From Fulverythrobacter ferritrahens (GTDB lineage: Bacteria > Pseudomonadota > Alphaproteobacteria > Sphingomonadales > Sphingomonadaceae): a stretch of 64,000 bases of DNA. Where the stretch lies: the NCBI RefSeq assembly GCF_020539485.1, contig NZ_JACDXU010000003.1, forward strand, positions 389,540 through 453,539, read 5' to 3'. This document shows, piece after piece, positions 15,988-24,629 of the stretch. The notes below the pieces were generated by a model, which was not told where the DNA came from, did no database searches, and saw only the letters and a list, made by a program, of their open reading frames with translations. The translations under genes were made by a program, and so were the position numbers. Each line of letters begins with the position of its first letter. The first letter of the stretch is position 1.

Positions 15988-18501
15988 TCAGAAGTCGAGG
16001 CTTACCCCGCCGTAGACGAAGCGGCCCGACGCGCCGTTCGGGTGGATGAAGCCATAGGCGTTCACGCCGTTCGAACGGTTCCCCTGGACGTACTTGTCCG
16101 GATACTTGTTGAAGACGTTCTGGGCGCCCGCGGTGAGGCGGAGGTTGCCCAGAAGCTGATAGGACAGCGCGAGATCGACATAGGTCTCCGGCGAGAAGCG
16201 CTGGTCCCGGTTGCCGTTGCCGCCAGGGGAAAGGCCCGCGGCGCTCGCATTGTACCAGTAGGCGCCGTAGTGCTTCACCGACAGGTTCGCGCTGAACGCA
16301 TCGTAGTCATAGTTCAGGTCGAAGATGAACTTGTGACCCGGCGTGCCGCGCTGGGCGTCCCGCACGCGATACGGGTCGATCACGGTGAATGTGCTGCCGT
16401 TGACTTCCAGCTTGTTCCGCACGTTCGAAAGTTCGACGTCGTTGAAGCTGGCCGCGAGCGACAGCGAGACGCGGCCTCCGGCGATATCGTCGAACCGCTT
16501 CTTCGCAACGATGTCGATGCCCTTGGTCGTTGAGTCCCAGCCGTTGAAATAATACGAGGCCTGCGTGAACCCGGGCAGGCCGTTCACCGTGAACAGCTGC
16601 GAGATGGCCGAACCGCGCAAGGCATCGGTGATGACCACCGCGTCTTCGACCTTCAGCTTGTAGAGATCGACTGTGAGCGACGAGGAGCTGTCCGGCTGCA
16701 GGACGATGCCCGCCGTCAGCGTACGCGACTTTTCCGGGTCGAGCGGCTTGGCGCCGAACGGTGCGCCGAGCGGGTCGTTGGGGCGGAACAGACGCGTTTG
16801 TCCCGGGCTCGCCAGCGCGAGGCCGGTGTTGCTCCAGGTTGAAGTGTAGCCCGTGACCTGCGTGCCGAGCATTGCAAGGCTCGGCGCGTGGAAGCCGGTG
16901 CCGAACGTGCCGCGCACGGCCAGCCAGTCAGTCAGGTCATAGCGAGCGGTCGCTTCACCGTTCCAGGTGCTGCCGAAGTCAGAATAGTGCTCGTAGCGGC
17001 CTGTGATGCCCAGGGTGAGGCCCCGCACGAGGTCGGCTTCAAGGCCGGCGTAGGCACCCTTTACGTTACGCTTGAACGAGCCTTCGTCTTCCGGCCGGAT
17101 CGGGCTGTCGACCGACGCGGCAACGACCGGAATGGAGTTTTTGGGGTTGGCGAGGCCGCCGTTGGTGTAAGCGTCGACATCCGCAAGGTCGCCGGTGCCC
17201 CAGTATTCATGACGATAGAGCGCACCCGCGCTCAGCACGACGGGGCTGTGCAGGCCGATCTCGAAATCTCGCACATAGTCGGCCTGCAACGTCAGCTGGC
17301 GGGACTTGGTTGAACCCCAGTAGAAGTCGGTCTTGCTGTCTGCGCCCCAGCTCGGGTTCACCGTGCCGAGCGTCCACTTGCCAGCTTCGTTTTGGCCGTA
17401 GCTCGCAGACAGGTCGAACTTGCCGCCTTCCGACTGGTCACCGAACGAAATGCCACCGACGGCAGCAAAGTCCTTAGCGTTGCTTTTGGAGCGGGGCGTG
17501 TACCCGTCAGGATAGAGGTCCAGCACTGCGCGGGTGCTCGGCGCAATCGTGAGCGTTTCGAGGGTGATCGGGTTGATCGTCGTCGAAACCACGCGCTCCG
17601 GATTCACGTAGGAACCGGATTTGCGATACGAGTAGTTGACGTAGCCGTAGAGGCGGACGTCATCGCCGATGGGCTGCTCGATCTTGGCGAGCGCTTTCGC
17701 GCTTTCGCTCCAGCCGCTGCCCCACTGCGCCCACTTCTTGTCGAACGTGTCGTTGCGCGGATCTCCCGGCAGGAACAGCGGGCGCCAATCCGGCTCGGAC
17801 CGGTCGGTAATGGCAATCTTGGTGTAGTTGGCGCTAATGGTCAGCGAGCCTCCTTCGCCCAGCCCGAAGCCGTGCCACCCGTCGATGATGCGGGTGAAAC
17901 CACCCCCGTCGGTATGGCCGCCGAGCGTGCCGCTCACCCCGCCGCCGTCGGCCTCGTCACGCAGGACGACGTTCACTACGCCAGCAATCGCGTCCGAGCC
18001 GTAACGTGATGCTGCGCCGTCATGGAGCAGTTCCACGCGCTGGATTGCCGAGAGCGGGATCGTGTTGATGTCCACGCTGGTGGATGCCGGGAAGGGCAGG
18101 GTGGTGGTGATCTGCGAGGACGCGTTGCGGCGCTTCCCGTCGACCAGGATGAGCGTGTAGGCCGGGCTGATCCCCTTGAGTGAGGCCGAACGGGTGTTCT
18201 GCCCGTTCCAGGAATTCTGGCCCTGGGGGAAGTTAAACGAAGGACTCAGCTTTTCGAGCGCCTGGTTGAGCGTGCGGGCACCGGTCTTCTCCAGCGTATC
18301 GGCATTGAAGATGTCGACGGGCGCAGTGCTCTGCAGTGCCGTCACGTCCTGCCGGCTGGTGCCGAGGACGATGATTTCGTGCGAAGATGCCTCTGCGGTG
18401 GCGTCCGTCGCCTCTGCATACGCGGCCGAGGAAACCAGACCCATCGCGATCGCGGTTCCTACCTGTCCGAGCAGACGTACGCGCAATCTGTTGTTTTTCA
18501 T
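15988..18501 (-). CDS. TonB-dependent outer-membrane receptor
   Basis: 837 residues. A signal peptide (LLGQVGTAIAMGLVSSAAYA) leads to a TonB-box-like EIIVLGTS, a plug domain with VELLHDGAASRYGSDAIAGVVN, and a 22-strand barrel ending in a C-terminal Phe (VYGGVSLDF). It is the iron-complex/nutrient receptor type without an N-terminal STN signalling domain. The ATG at 18501 gives a normal signal peptide. It is divergent from the DUF6152 operon across 463 bases and convergent with sorB. The ligand is unknown; the genomic position links it to the sulfur genes or the DUF6152 operon. Confidence 0.93.
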   Translation of the reverse strand: MKNNRLRVRLLGQVGTAIAMGLVSSAAYAEATDATAEASSHEIIVLGTSRQDVTALQSTAPVDIFNADTLEKTGARTLNQALEKLSPSFNFPQGQNSWNGQNTRSASLKGISPAYTLILVDGKRRNASSQITTTLPFPASTSVDINTIPLSAIQRVELLHDGAASRYGSDAIAGVVNVVLRDEADGGGVSGTLGGHTDGGGFTRIIDGWHGFGLGEGGSLTISANYTKIAITDRSEPDWRPLFLPGDPRNDTFDKKWAQWGSGWSESAKALAKIEQPIGDDVRLYGYVNYSYRKSGSYVNPERVVSTTINPITLETLTIAPSTRAVLDLYPDGYTPRSKSNAKDFAAVGGISFGDQSEGGKFDLSASYGQNEAGKWTLGTVNPSWGADSKTDFYWGSTKSRQLTLQADYVRDFEIGLHSPVVLSAGALYRHEYWGTGDLADVDAYTNGGLANPKNSIPVVAASVDSPIRPEDEGSFKRNVKGAYAGLEADLVRGLTLGITGRYEHYSDFGSTWNGEATARYDLTDWLAVRGTFGTGFHAPSLAMLGTQVTGYTSTWSNTGLALASPGQTRLFRPNDPLGAPFGAKPLDPEKSRTLTAGIVLQPDSSSSLTVDLYKLKVEDAVVITDALRGSAISQLFTVNGLPGFTQASYYFNGWDSTTKGIDIVAKKRFDDIAGGRVSLSLAASFNDVELSNVRNKLEVNGSTFTVIDPYRVRDAQRGTPGHKFIFDLNYDYDAFSANLSVKHYGAYWYNASAAGLSPGGNGNRDQRFSPETYVDLALSYQLLGNLRLTAGAQNVFNKYPDKYVQGNRSNGVNAYGFIHPNGASGRFVYGGVSLDF

Positions 18502-18964
18502 TGTTCTCGAACCTTTGATGATTTCAGAGAGACGATCCGCGCCAATGTGCGGCACGCAACGGCGCACTCGCGCCCGCACTCTCGTGTCGGGCGTCGAACC
18601 GGTCTGCTGCCAAGCATTTCCGTGTGGGGTTAGCTTGATCGTCGAACTGCGATCAGGATGACCGCTGGGGAGGCCACATATGCAGCGCGCAACAGGCGAT
18701 CCAACAACGATCCGTCATATCGTTCGAACCGTTTGGAATATGCGGATGACCTGTGGAATGGCTGCATAAGCATATAAATTTATGTTGGTTTGGCTTCGGC
18801 CCCGGCTCGATATTCTGGGCTTCCATTTGGCGGCCACGGTCCTTTTCGTCCCAGCCGCTTTCCAGATTTCTGCGCCGATCGTGCTGCCCTGATTGGGCGC
18901 AGCGAAAGGCGAAACCGACCCGGCACAGCGCCCCCGCTGGCCGCCCGTCGATGAAAGGAAGGTC
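18502..18964. promoter_or_regulatory. Divergent promoter region
   Basis: 463 bases between the starts of the TonB receptor and the DUF6152 gene, with no credible gene. It must contain both promoters. It is more AT-rich around 18710-18790, where an imperfect operator-like palindrome lies (18765-18784). A ribosome-binding site (GAAAGGAAGG) precedes 18965. Confidence 0.6.
18765..18784. promoter_or_regulatory. Candidate LysR-type operator
   Basis: CATAA, ten bases (GCATATAAAT), TTATG: an AT-rich inverted repeat in an otherwise GC-rich divergent promoter region. Spacing is compatible with a LysR-type T-N11-A site. Binding by the CysB-like protein encoded at 13358 is only a suggestion. Confidence 0.35.
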
Positions 18965-19375
18965 ATGAAATCCGCGTTCGTGTTCGCCGGCGCCGTCGCC
19001 CTCGTTGCGGCGGGCGCCTTGTCCGCCCCTGCCGTGGCGCACCATTCGTTTGCCGCAGAGTTTGATGCCAAGAAACCCGTCGTGGTCGATGGCGTCATAA
19101 CCAAGGTCCAGCTCGTCAACCCGCACAGCTGGATCTACGTCGATGTGAAGGATGCCAGCGGCAAGGTCACGAACTGGGGCTTCGAGTTCGGTTCCCCCAT
19201 CGGGCTGCGTTCGGCTGGGATCACCCGCGCCGATGTGAAGCCGGGCACGAAAGTCCGCATCGCAGGCTATCGCGCGAAGAATGGCGGGCCGTTCGGCTAC
19301 ACCTCGGTCATTCGCCTGCCCGACCAGCGGACCGTCACTGTCGGTGCCGCGGTTCCGCCGCCGAAGATCGACTGA
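18965..19375 (+). CDS. Exported DUF6152 family protein
   Basis: 136 residues. The signal peptide (MKSAFVFAGAVALVAAGALS, cleavage near AVAHH) leaves a mature protein starting HHSFAAEFDAKKPVV, the hallmark of DUF6152, with NPHSWIYVDVKD and an OB-like small beta fold (KVRIAGYRAKNGGPFGYTSV). GAAAGGAAGG upstream sets the start. First gene of a tightly packed three-gene operon with two related exported proteins. The His pair at the mature N-terminus could bind a metal, but no function is established that I know of. Confidence 0.88.
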   Translation: MKSAFVFAGAVALVAAGALSAPAVAHHSFAAEFDAKKPVVVDGVITKVQLVNPHSWIYVDVKDASGKVTNWGFEFGSPIGLRSAGITRADVKPGTKVRIAGYRAKNGGPFGYTSVIRLPDQRTVTVGAAVPPPKID

Positions 19376-19376
19376 C

Positions 19377-20147
19377 ATGAGCGGCAACCTGTTGAAGGCA
19401 TCGCGCCACCTTGCGGTGGCGCTGGCCGCATTCGTGCTCAGTGCCCAGGCCCATGCGCAGGACATTCCGCGCCTGCCCAGCGGCAAGCCGGACTTTTCCG
19501 GCGTGTGGCAGACGCTGAGCGAAGCGGACTATGATCTTGAGCCCCACGTCGGACGGCGCGATGCCCCGCCGGGGCAGGGCGTCGTCGCCGAAGGCAAGAT
19601 CCCGTATCTGCCCGAAGCGCTCGAACTGCGGCAGGACAACTACGAGAACCGCATGCAGGACGATCCGCGTCTCAAGTGCTGGTCGCTCGGCGTGCCGCGG
19701 AGCGTCTATCACCCGACGCCGTTCCAGGTCTTCCAGCGCGATTCCGACCTGACGCTGATCCATCGGTTAGGGCACCAGACGCGCACGATCCACACCAATG
19801 GATCGCTCCACCCCGAAGACGGCGAGGAGCTGTGGATGGGCGATTCTCGCGGAAAGTGGGAGGGCGATACGCTGGTTGTCGACGTCGACGATTTCAACGC
19901 GGAGACTTGGCTTGACCGGGCCGGCAACTTCCACAGCGAGGACCTGCACGTCGTCGAACGGTGGAGCTTCGTGGACAAGGATACGATCGCGTATTCCGCG
20001 ACGCTGGAAGACCCGCAGGTGTTCAGCGCTTCGTGGACGATCAATGTCCTGCTCCATCGGCGTCGTGACCCGGGCTTCGTGCTGATCGAAGACTACTGCC
20101 AGACGCTCGAATACGATCAATTCTACCCGCACAAGGGTGACAAATGA
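19377..20147 (+). CDS. Exported protein of unknown function (PSGKPDFSGVW family), paralogue of the next gene
   Basis: 256 residues with a signal peptide (LAVALAAFVLSAQAHAQ). The mature N-terminus has LPSGKPDFSGVWQ. The C-terminal half has GDSRGKWEGDTLVVDVDDFN and HVVERWSFVDKDTI. The next gene carries equivalents of both (ADGQPDVSGFW; WEGNTLVVDVTNNN), so the two proteins are homologous. It starts one base after the DUF6152 stop and overlaps the next gene by ATGA. Families of this kind often accompany DUF6152 in sphingomonads and acidobacteria as I recall. The biochemical role is unknown; the Trp/Gly pattern suggests a beta-rich binding domain. Confidence 0.8.
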   Translation: MSGNLLKASRHLAVALAAFVLSAQAHAQDIPRLPSGKPDFSGVWQTLSEADYDLEPHVGRRDAPPGQGVVAEGKIPYLPEALELRQDNYENRMQDDPRLKCWSLGVPRSVYHPTPFQVFQRDSDLTLIHRLGHQTRTIHTNGSLHPEDGEELWMGDSRGKWEGDTLVVDVDDFNAETWLDRAGNFHSEDLHVVERWSFVDKDTIAYSATLEDPQVFSASWTINVLLHRRRDPGFVLIEDYCQTLEYDQFYPHKGDK

Positions 20148-21124
20148 CCCGCACTGCATTGGCAACTCTGCTGCTCGCCAGCAGCACCATCGCCGCGCCT
20201 GCCATTGCGCAGGAGCCTACCCCGTCAGCGAACGCCGCGAAGAGTGAGCGGCTCCCGCGCGTGATCAAGGAGCGCCTCTCCATTCCCGAAGGTGAGTGGA
20301 CAGGCCCCCGCCTTGCGGACGGCCAGCCGGACGTCTCCGGCTTCTGGTCGAACATGATCGCCAACCACAACAACTTCACCGACCCGCAAGCCGGCGCTCC
20401 CGGCGAGCCGACGGAGGCCGCCAACTTGCCGCGCGATCAGCGTGCGCCCAGTCGCGTGTCGGACCCGGAAGACGGGCAGGTGCCCTACCTGCCGGAAGCT
20501 CGTGTTCTCCAGCAGGACTTCGCTGAGAACTTCGCAAATCCCACGAAGTCCCGGTACATTGAACCGATGGCACGCTGCGCCCCGGCCGGAGTGCCCAAGT
20601 CGCTCTACTGGCACGGGTACGAGATCCGTCAGTATCCCGGATACGTGGTGTTCTTGTTCGATACGGGCACGCGGATCATCCGTCTCGGCGATGCGAAGCA
20701 CATCCACCCGGATATCAAGCTGTGGAACGGCGATTCCATCGGCCACTGGGAGGGCAACACACTGGTTGTCGACGTCACCAACAACAACGGCAAGGCGCTT
20801 TTCGGACGCACCGGCGATTTCATGAGCGAGAACGCCACCGTAGCCGAGCGCTACGTGTTCGCGCAGGACGGCGCGTCCTTCAATTATGTCGCGACGTTCA
20901 CGGACCCGACCGTCTACTCGCGCCCGTGGACGGCCACCGTGCCGACTCGCCGCTACACCGCAGAAGACGAACCGGACGGCTGGCACTACGATGTTACGCC
21001 GGTCAACAATCCGGGGCAACCGCGCGACTATGAAATGCCCGAACGCATCTGCGTCGAGAATAACGGGCCGTTTGGCGGCGGTGCGATCGGCGTCGTGGTC
21101 CACGAACCGCTGATCCAACGCTGA
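20144..21124 (+). CDS. Exported protein of unknown function, paralogue of the preceding gene
   Basis: 326 residues. Signal peptide MTRTALATLLLASSTIAAPA, cleavage near AIAQE. It shares with its upstream neighbour the ADGQPDVSGFW motif (about residue 58), VPYLPEARVLQQDF, a Cys/Gly segment (RCAPAGVPKSLYWHG) and SIGHWEGNTLVVDVTNNNGK. It is about 70 residues longer, mostly before the first motif and in a C-terminal CVENNGPFGGGAIG stretch. The ATG overlaps the previous stop. Third gene of the DUF6152 operon; likely periplasmic and possibly a complex partner of the other two. Confidence 0.8.
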   Translation: MTRTALATLLLASSTIAAPAIAQEPTPSANAAKSERLPRVIKERLSIPEGEWTGPRLADGQPDVSGFWSNMIANHNNFTDPQAGAPGEPTEAANLPRDQRAPSRVSDPEDGQVPYLPEARVLQQDFAENFANPTKSRYIEPMARCAPAGVPKSLYWHGYEIRQYPGYVVFLFDTGTRIIRLGDAKHIHPDIKLWNGDSIGHWEGNTLVVDVTNNNGKALFGRTGDFMSENATVAERYVFAQDGASFNYVATFTDPTVYSRPWTATVPTRRYTAEDEPDGWHYDVTPVNNPGQPRDYEMPERICVENNGPFGGGAIGVVVHEPLIQR

Positions 21125-21152
21125 CAGGTGCTTCCAAACCAGCTGCACCTGT
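21124..21152 (+). terminator. Possible terminator hairpin after the DUF6152 operon
   Basis: ACAGGTGC (21124-21131) pairs with GCACCTGT (21145-21152) across 13 bases. There is no T-run after it, so it may only stabilise the 3' end. Confidence 0.4.
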
Positions 21153-21180
21153 TGCTGAAGAGCGGGTGAGGGAGGGGCGA

Positions 21181-21492
21181 TTGAAGCCTCGCCCACACCG
21201 GCTCGATAACCTGTTCCGATACTTCCAATTCCTCACCCGAGGTAATCCGCCTCGTTGTGATTGACGTATGTCCGCTTCCCGCTTCAACCCTGCGGGCAGG
21301 TCATCACGGGCGGCATACATCGATGCGAAGACCGTGTTTCCGCCGCTGGGTGGGACTTCGCACCCCAACAGAATGGACCGCGGGCGGGGGTTTGGTCAGA
21401 AGTTCGCTCAGGAACGCTGCCCCGTCGATCGTCAGACTTACAAAACCCGCCGCTCCACCGCTTTGGCTGAGGTGAAGCCCCGCACTCAGTAG
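21181..21492 (+). pseudogene. Decayed IS6-family transposase (N- and C-terminal pieces)
   Basis: The first piece (LKPRPHRLDN, FRYF, then after a frameshift SSPEVIRLVV) matches the IS6-family N-terminus also seen at 13181. The last piece (FAQERCPVDRQTYKTRRS, TALAE) matches the family C-terminus also seen at 24630. The middle, including the DDE triad, is deleted or unrecognisable. The gene is broken by frameshifts and a large internal deletion. Confidence 0.75.
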
Positions 21493-21765
21493 GGGGAAGG
21501 ACCGCACTGGCTCGGCCGCCGGACGGGGATCGCGCCGAGCGTCAGGAAATCGGCCAAACCGCGAGATCGCCAATCCCGACCTGCCACTAAGCCATAATTC
21601 AGCTCGATAGACGGCATTTCATCACCCCTCACATCCCCCATTAAGCCGCAAAAATTCAAACTCTACAAATTTGGTCGACAAATTGGAACGGTTTGCCTAT
21701 TCGATAATTCCCTATCTTATAAGTCGGGATAAGGCAGGGCTTGGACGGGCCTAGGGAGTAGCGAG
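21493..21765. promoter_or_regulatory. Upstream region of the hydrolase-cysK operon
   Basis: AT-richer than its surroundings, especially 21590-21720, with imperfect dyads around CAAATTTGGTCGACAAATTG (21664-21683). The promoter of the three-gene operon starting at 21766 should lie here. No gene is seen. Confidence 0.45.
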
Positions 21766-22410
21766 ATGACGAATGGTCTTCGGGAAAATCGGGACCAGCC
21801 GCAAGTGCTGATCGTTCCCGGCCTCGGTGGTAGTGGGCCACACCACTGGCAGACGATTTGGGAAAACCAGAATCCCGATTGCAGTCGGGTAGATCTGGGA
21901 ATGTGGGACAATCCCCAGCCAGCCATCTGGGCGGACAGGTTGGGTGCCGCAATCAGTACGGCAACCCGACCGGTGGTTCTCGTGGCTCACAGCCTGGGAT
22001 GCCATGCGGTCGCGTGGTGGAACGCCCTGGAGCGTCCGGCCGCGGATAAGGTGTTTGGCGCGCTGCTCGTCGCGCCGCCCGAAGTCGAAGAGGCGCCCAT
22101 TGATTCCAGACTGTCGCCGTTCGCGCCGATCATTCGCAAGCGCCTGCCGTTTCCCTCAATTCTGGTCGCCAGCCGGAACGACCCCTGGGCATCCTATGGC
22201 CGGGCAAAACGCATGGCTCGCGCATGGGGAAGCCGCCTGATTGACGCAGGTCCGCTGGGGCACATCAACTCAGAAGCAGGCGTCAGAGACTGGCCTTATG
22301 GCCGCTTCCTCCTCCGCAGGTTAATCTCGGCGGGAACTCCTGACGCCACTCCGCTCCTCGCCGGTGGCGCTGTCGACACGCTTTTGCGCGCTGGGGGTGG
22401 GACGCGATGA
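21766..22410 (+). CDS. Alpha/beta hydrolase of the RBBP9/YdeN type
   Basis: 214 residues. The opening [20 protein letters not shown] and the nucleophile elbow [12 protein letters not shown] (GxSxG-like, AHSLG) are typical of RBBP9/YdeN serine hydrolases. The Asp and His of the triad are likely in SRNDPWAS and [11 protein letters not shown]. The C-terminal 30 residues are an extra, low-complexity tail. The stop overlaps the cysK start (ATGA), so it is translated with the cysteine synthase. The substrate is unknown; a role in releasing or modifying a sulfur-containing ester or thioester is possible from context. Confidence 0.85.
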   Translation: MTNGLRENRDQPQVLIVPGLGGSGPHHWQTIWENQNPDCSRVDLGMWDNPQPAIWADRLGAAISTATRPVVLVAHSLGCHAVAWWNALERPAADKVFGALLVAPPEVEEAPIDSRLSPFAPIIRKRLPFPSILVASRNDPWASYGRAKRMARAWGSRLIDAGPLGHINSEAGVRDWPYGRFLLRRLISAGTPDATPLLAGGAVDTLLRAGGGTR

Positions 22411-23330
22411 AAGTACAATCCATCCTCGAGACCATCGGCCAAACACCACATATCCGTTTGGGGCGACTGTTTCCGGAAGCCGAAGTTTGGATCAAATCCG
22501 AACGCACCAATCCCAGTGGTTCCATCAAGGATCGCATTGCACTGGCGATGGTCGAAGCAGCAGAAGCGAGTGGCGGCCTCCGCCCAGGTGGCACGATTGT
22601 CGAGCCTACCAGCGGCAACACCGGCGTCGGTCTTGCCATGGTCGCCGCGGTCAAGGGCTACCGCCTGATCCTGGTGATGCCCGAGAGCATGTCGATCGAG
22701 CGTCGCCGTCTTATGCTTGCTTACGGTGCGCAGTTCGATCTGACCCCGCGGGAGAAGGGCATGCCCGGTGCAATTGCCCGTGCCCAGGAACTGGTTCGCG
22801 AAACACCCGGTGCCTGGATTCCGCAGCAATTTGCCAATCCGGCGAATGTTGCCATTCATGAAAGGACGACGGCGCTGGAAATCGTCTCCGCTTTCCAGGA
22901 ACAGCCGCTTGATGCCCTCGTCACCGGAGTAGGCACGGGCGGACACCTGACAGGGGTTGCACGGGTGCTGAAGGCCCGCTGGCCGGCCTTGCGGGTATTC
23001 GCCGTGGAACCGGCGCTCTCGCCTGTGATCAGTGGCGGGGAAGCAGCCCCTCATCCGATCCAGGGCATTGGGGCAGGCTTCATCCCGCCAAACCTCGACA
23101 CAGCATTGATCGATGAAGTCCTGCCCGTAGAGGCCGAAGATGCACGAGAGTGGGCGCGGCGCTCTGCCCGAAAGGAGGGCTTGCTTGTCGGGATATCCTC
23201 CGGAGCGACGCTGGCCGCAATCGATCAGGCAATCCTCAAGCTGCCCCGCGATGCGCGGATTTTGGGTTTCAACTATGACACGGGAGAGCGCTATCTCTCT
23301 GTTCCGGATTTCCTGCCAGAGGAGTACTGA
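22407..23330 (+). CDS. cysK: Cysteine synthase / PLP-dependent beta-substituting lyase
   Basis: 307 residues, fold type II PLP enzyme. Lys41 in NPSGSIKDR forms the Schiff base, TSGNTGVG (about 68-75) is the substrate loop, [10 protein letters not shown] binds the PLP phosphate, and SSGAT near residue 270 contacts the pyridine nitrogen. This is the O-acetylserine sulfhydrylase pattern, giving cysteine from O-acetylserine and sulfide. The operon setting between a hydrolase and a glutamine amidotransferase, rather than with cysE, suggests a specialised paralogue, so a non-standard nucleophile or acceptor is possible. Confidence 0.9.
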   Translation: MKVQSILETIGQTPHIRLGRLFPEAEVWIKSERTNPSGSIKDRIALAMVEAAEASGGLRPGGTIVEPTSGNTGVGLAMVAAVKGYRLILVMPESMSIERRRLMLAYGAQFDLTPREKGMPGAIARAQELVRETPGAWIPQQFANPANVAIHERTTALEIVSAFQEQPLDALVTGVGTGGHLTGVARVLKARWPALRVFAVEPALSPVISGGEAAPHPIQGIGAGFIPPNLDTALIDEVLPVEAEDAREWARRSARKEGLLVGISSGATLAAIDQAILKLPRDARILGFNYDTGERYLSVPDFLPEEY

Positions 23331-24034
23331 TGAGGCAGAAGCGAGCGCTGATCATACGCCACGTTCCTTATGAAGGAATTGCCGGCTACCGCGCCCCGAT
23401 CGAGGGCGCAGGATATCAGGTAGACCGGATCGACGTTTCTGATCCGCATTTTTCTTCGCTGGACCTGTGCGAGCCGGACCTCCTCATCATGATGGGCGGT
23501 CCGATGGGCGTGTATGAGCAGGATCATTTCCCATGGATAACTTGCCAGTTGCGCAGGCTTGCCCAGCGGCTCGAAGCTGATCGCCCCACCTTGGGCGTCT
23601 GCTTCGGAGCGCAGATGATTGCTCAGGCGCTAGGAGGACATGTCTTCCCCGGCCCTCGCAAGGAAGTGGGCTTCCATGCCGTAACCGTACACGAGGACGT
23701 GTCCGCCAACCCGCTTTTGCCGATCGCGGACCAGCCGATCCTGCATTGGCACGGCGATACCTTTACTCTTCCCGAAAATGTGGAATTGCTCGCCTCGAGT
23801 CATGTCTACGAGAACCAGGCATTCCGGCGGGGGCCCAATATTCTGGCGCTACAGTTCCATGCAGAAATGGGCCTCGATCCGCGCTTCGACGCCTGGATCG
23901 AGGAATGGCCGGAGTCAGTTATCGAAGCTGGTGGTTGCGAAACTTCGTTGCGAGCAGCTCATGATTTACACGGCCCTTCCGCCGTTGCGGCTGGTCAAGC
24001 CGCAATCACTCGTTGGCTTGAAGGTTTCGAATAG
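23330..24034 (+). CDS. Class I glutamine amidotransferase-like protein
   Basis: 234 residues. Nucleophile Cys91 in TLGVCFGAQ and the His177/Glu179 pair in LQFHAEM form the class I triad; the oxyanion glycines are in MMGGPMG. Stand-alone domains of this type resemble GMP synthase-like or gamma-glutamyl hydrolase-like proteins (E. coli YfeJ-like). It might hydrolyse gamma-glutamyl amides, glutathione conjugates included, but there is no sequence proof. It starts on the last base of the cysK stop codon and is convergent with the Rrf2 gene eight bases later. Confidence 0.88.
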   Translation: MRQKRALIIRHVPYEGIAGYRAPIEGAGYQVDRIDVSDPHFSSLDLCEPDLLIMMGGPMGVYEQDHFPWITCQLRRLAQRLEADRPTLGVCFGAQMIAQALGGHVFPGPRKEVGFHAVTVHEDVSANPLLPIADQPILHWHGDTFTLPENVELLASSHVYENQAFRRGPNILALQFHAEMGLDPRFDAWIEEWPESVIEAGGCETSLRAAHDLHGPSAVAAGQAAITRWLEGFE

Positions 24035-24042
24035 GCCGTGGC

Positions 24043-24483
24043 TCAAAGCTGGTCTTCAATAAATTCCGGAACACCCTCGATCGGATCCGCTAGAGTGATG
24101 GAATCCAGAATTGCCGCCGTTTCATCCCTGACTTTCAACATAAGTGCCCGCAGTCGGCATTCACTTTCTGGTAGGCAGTGATCGCATTTTTCGTGCGCGT
24201 ATCTGCTTGCGCAAGGGACCAACGCTAACGAACCGCGGGTGATACGCACGATATCCCCATAGCGAATATCGACCGGATGGAGCGCAAGTTGATAACCGCC
24301 ATCGCGTCCTCGCTGAGAAAGTACGATCCCGGCACGAGCCATTTCGGACAAGATAACCGTCAAAAACTTGGCTGGGATATTTTGCGCTTCTGCGATCTCG
24401 CCCATTTGCGCCCGCCCCTCTGGATAGAGGTCTGCCAGATGTTGAAGAGCACGAATTGTGTAACGGGTTTTTTGCGAGAGCAT
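24043..24483 (-). CDS. Rrf2-family transcriptional regulator
   Basis: 146 residues. The winged helix (MLSQKTRYTIRALQHLADLY, IPAKFLTVILSEMARAGIV, RGRDGGYQLA) is followed by a Cys cluster at Cys91, Cys100, Cys103 and Cys109 (VPCASRYAHEKCDHC, ESECRL). Iron-sulfur Rrf2 proteins (IscR, RirA, NsrR) carry three ligating cysteines in this place; CymR-type sulfur regulators lack them. With cysK next door, sensing of sulfur, Fe-S or redox state is likely. A perfect 17-base palindrome just upstream (24514-24530) is a probable autoregulatory site. Confidence 0.9.
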   Translation of the reverse strand: MLSQKTRYTIRALQHLADLYPEGRAQMGEIAEAQNIPAKFLTVILSEMARAGIVLSQRGRDGGYQLALHPVDIRYGDIVRITRGSLALVPCASRYAHEKCDHCLPESECRLRALMLKVRDETAAILDSITLADPIEGVPEFIEDQL

Positions 24484-24513
24484 GGGGCAGTCTTACGGGC
24501 GCAAACAGCGTTT

Positions 24514-24530
24514 TCAAGTATTTTACTTGA
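24514..24530. promoter_or_regulatory. Probable Rrf2 operator
   Basis: TCAAGTA-TTT-TACTTGA, a perfect inverted repeat 31 bases upstream of the Rrf2 start codon. Its AT-rich form in a GC-rich genome and its place over the expected promoter fit autoregulation. No second perfect copy was seen upstream of 21766. Confidence 0.6.
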
Positions 24531-24629
24531 GATATAGAGCAGGCCGGAAGCGTTGCGAGGGTGCGGTCAGACGAAGTGCAGGCTTGGTAAGGGCAGGGGT
24601 AGGGCGCGATGTGGCGGCCGATCCCGCGC

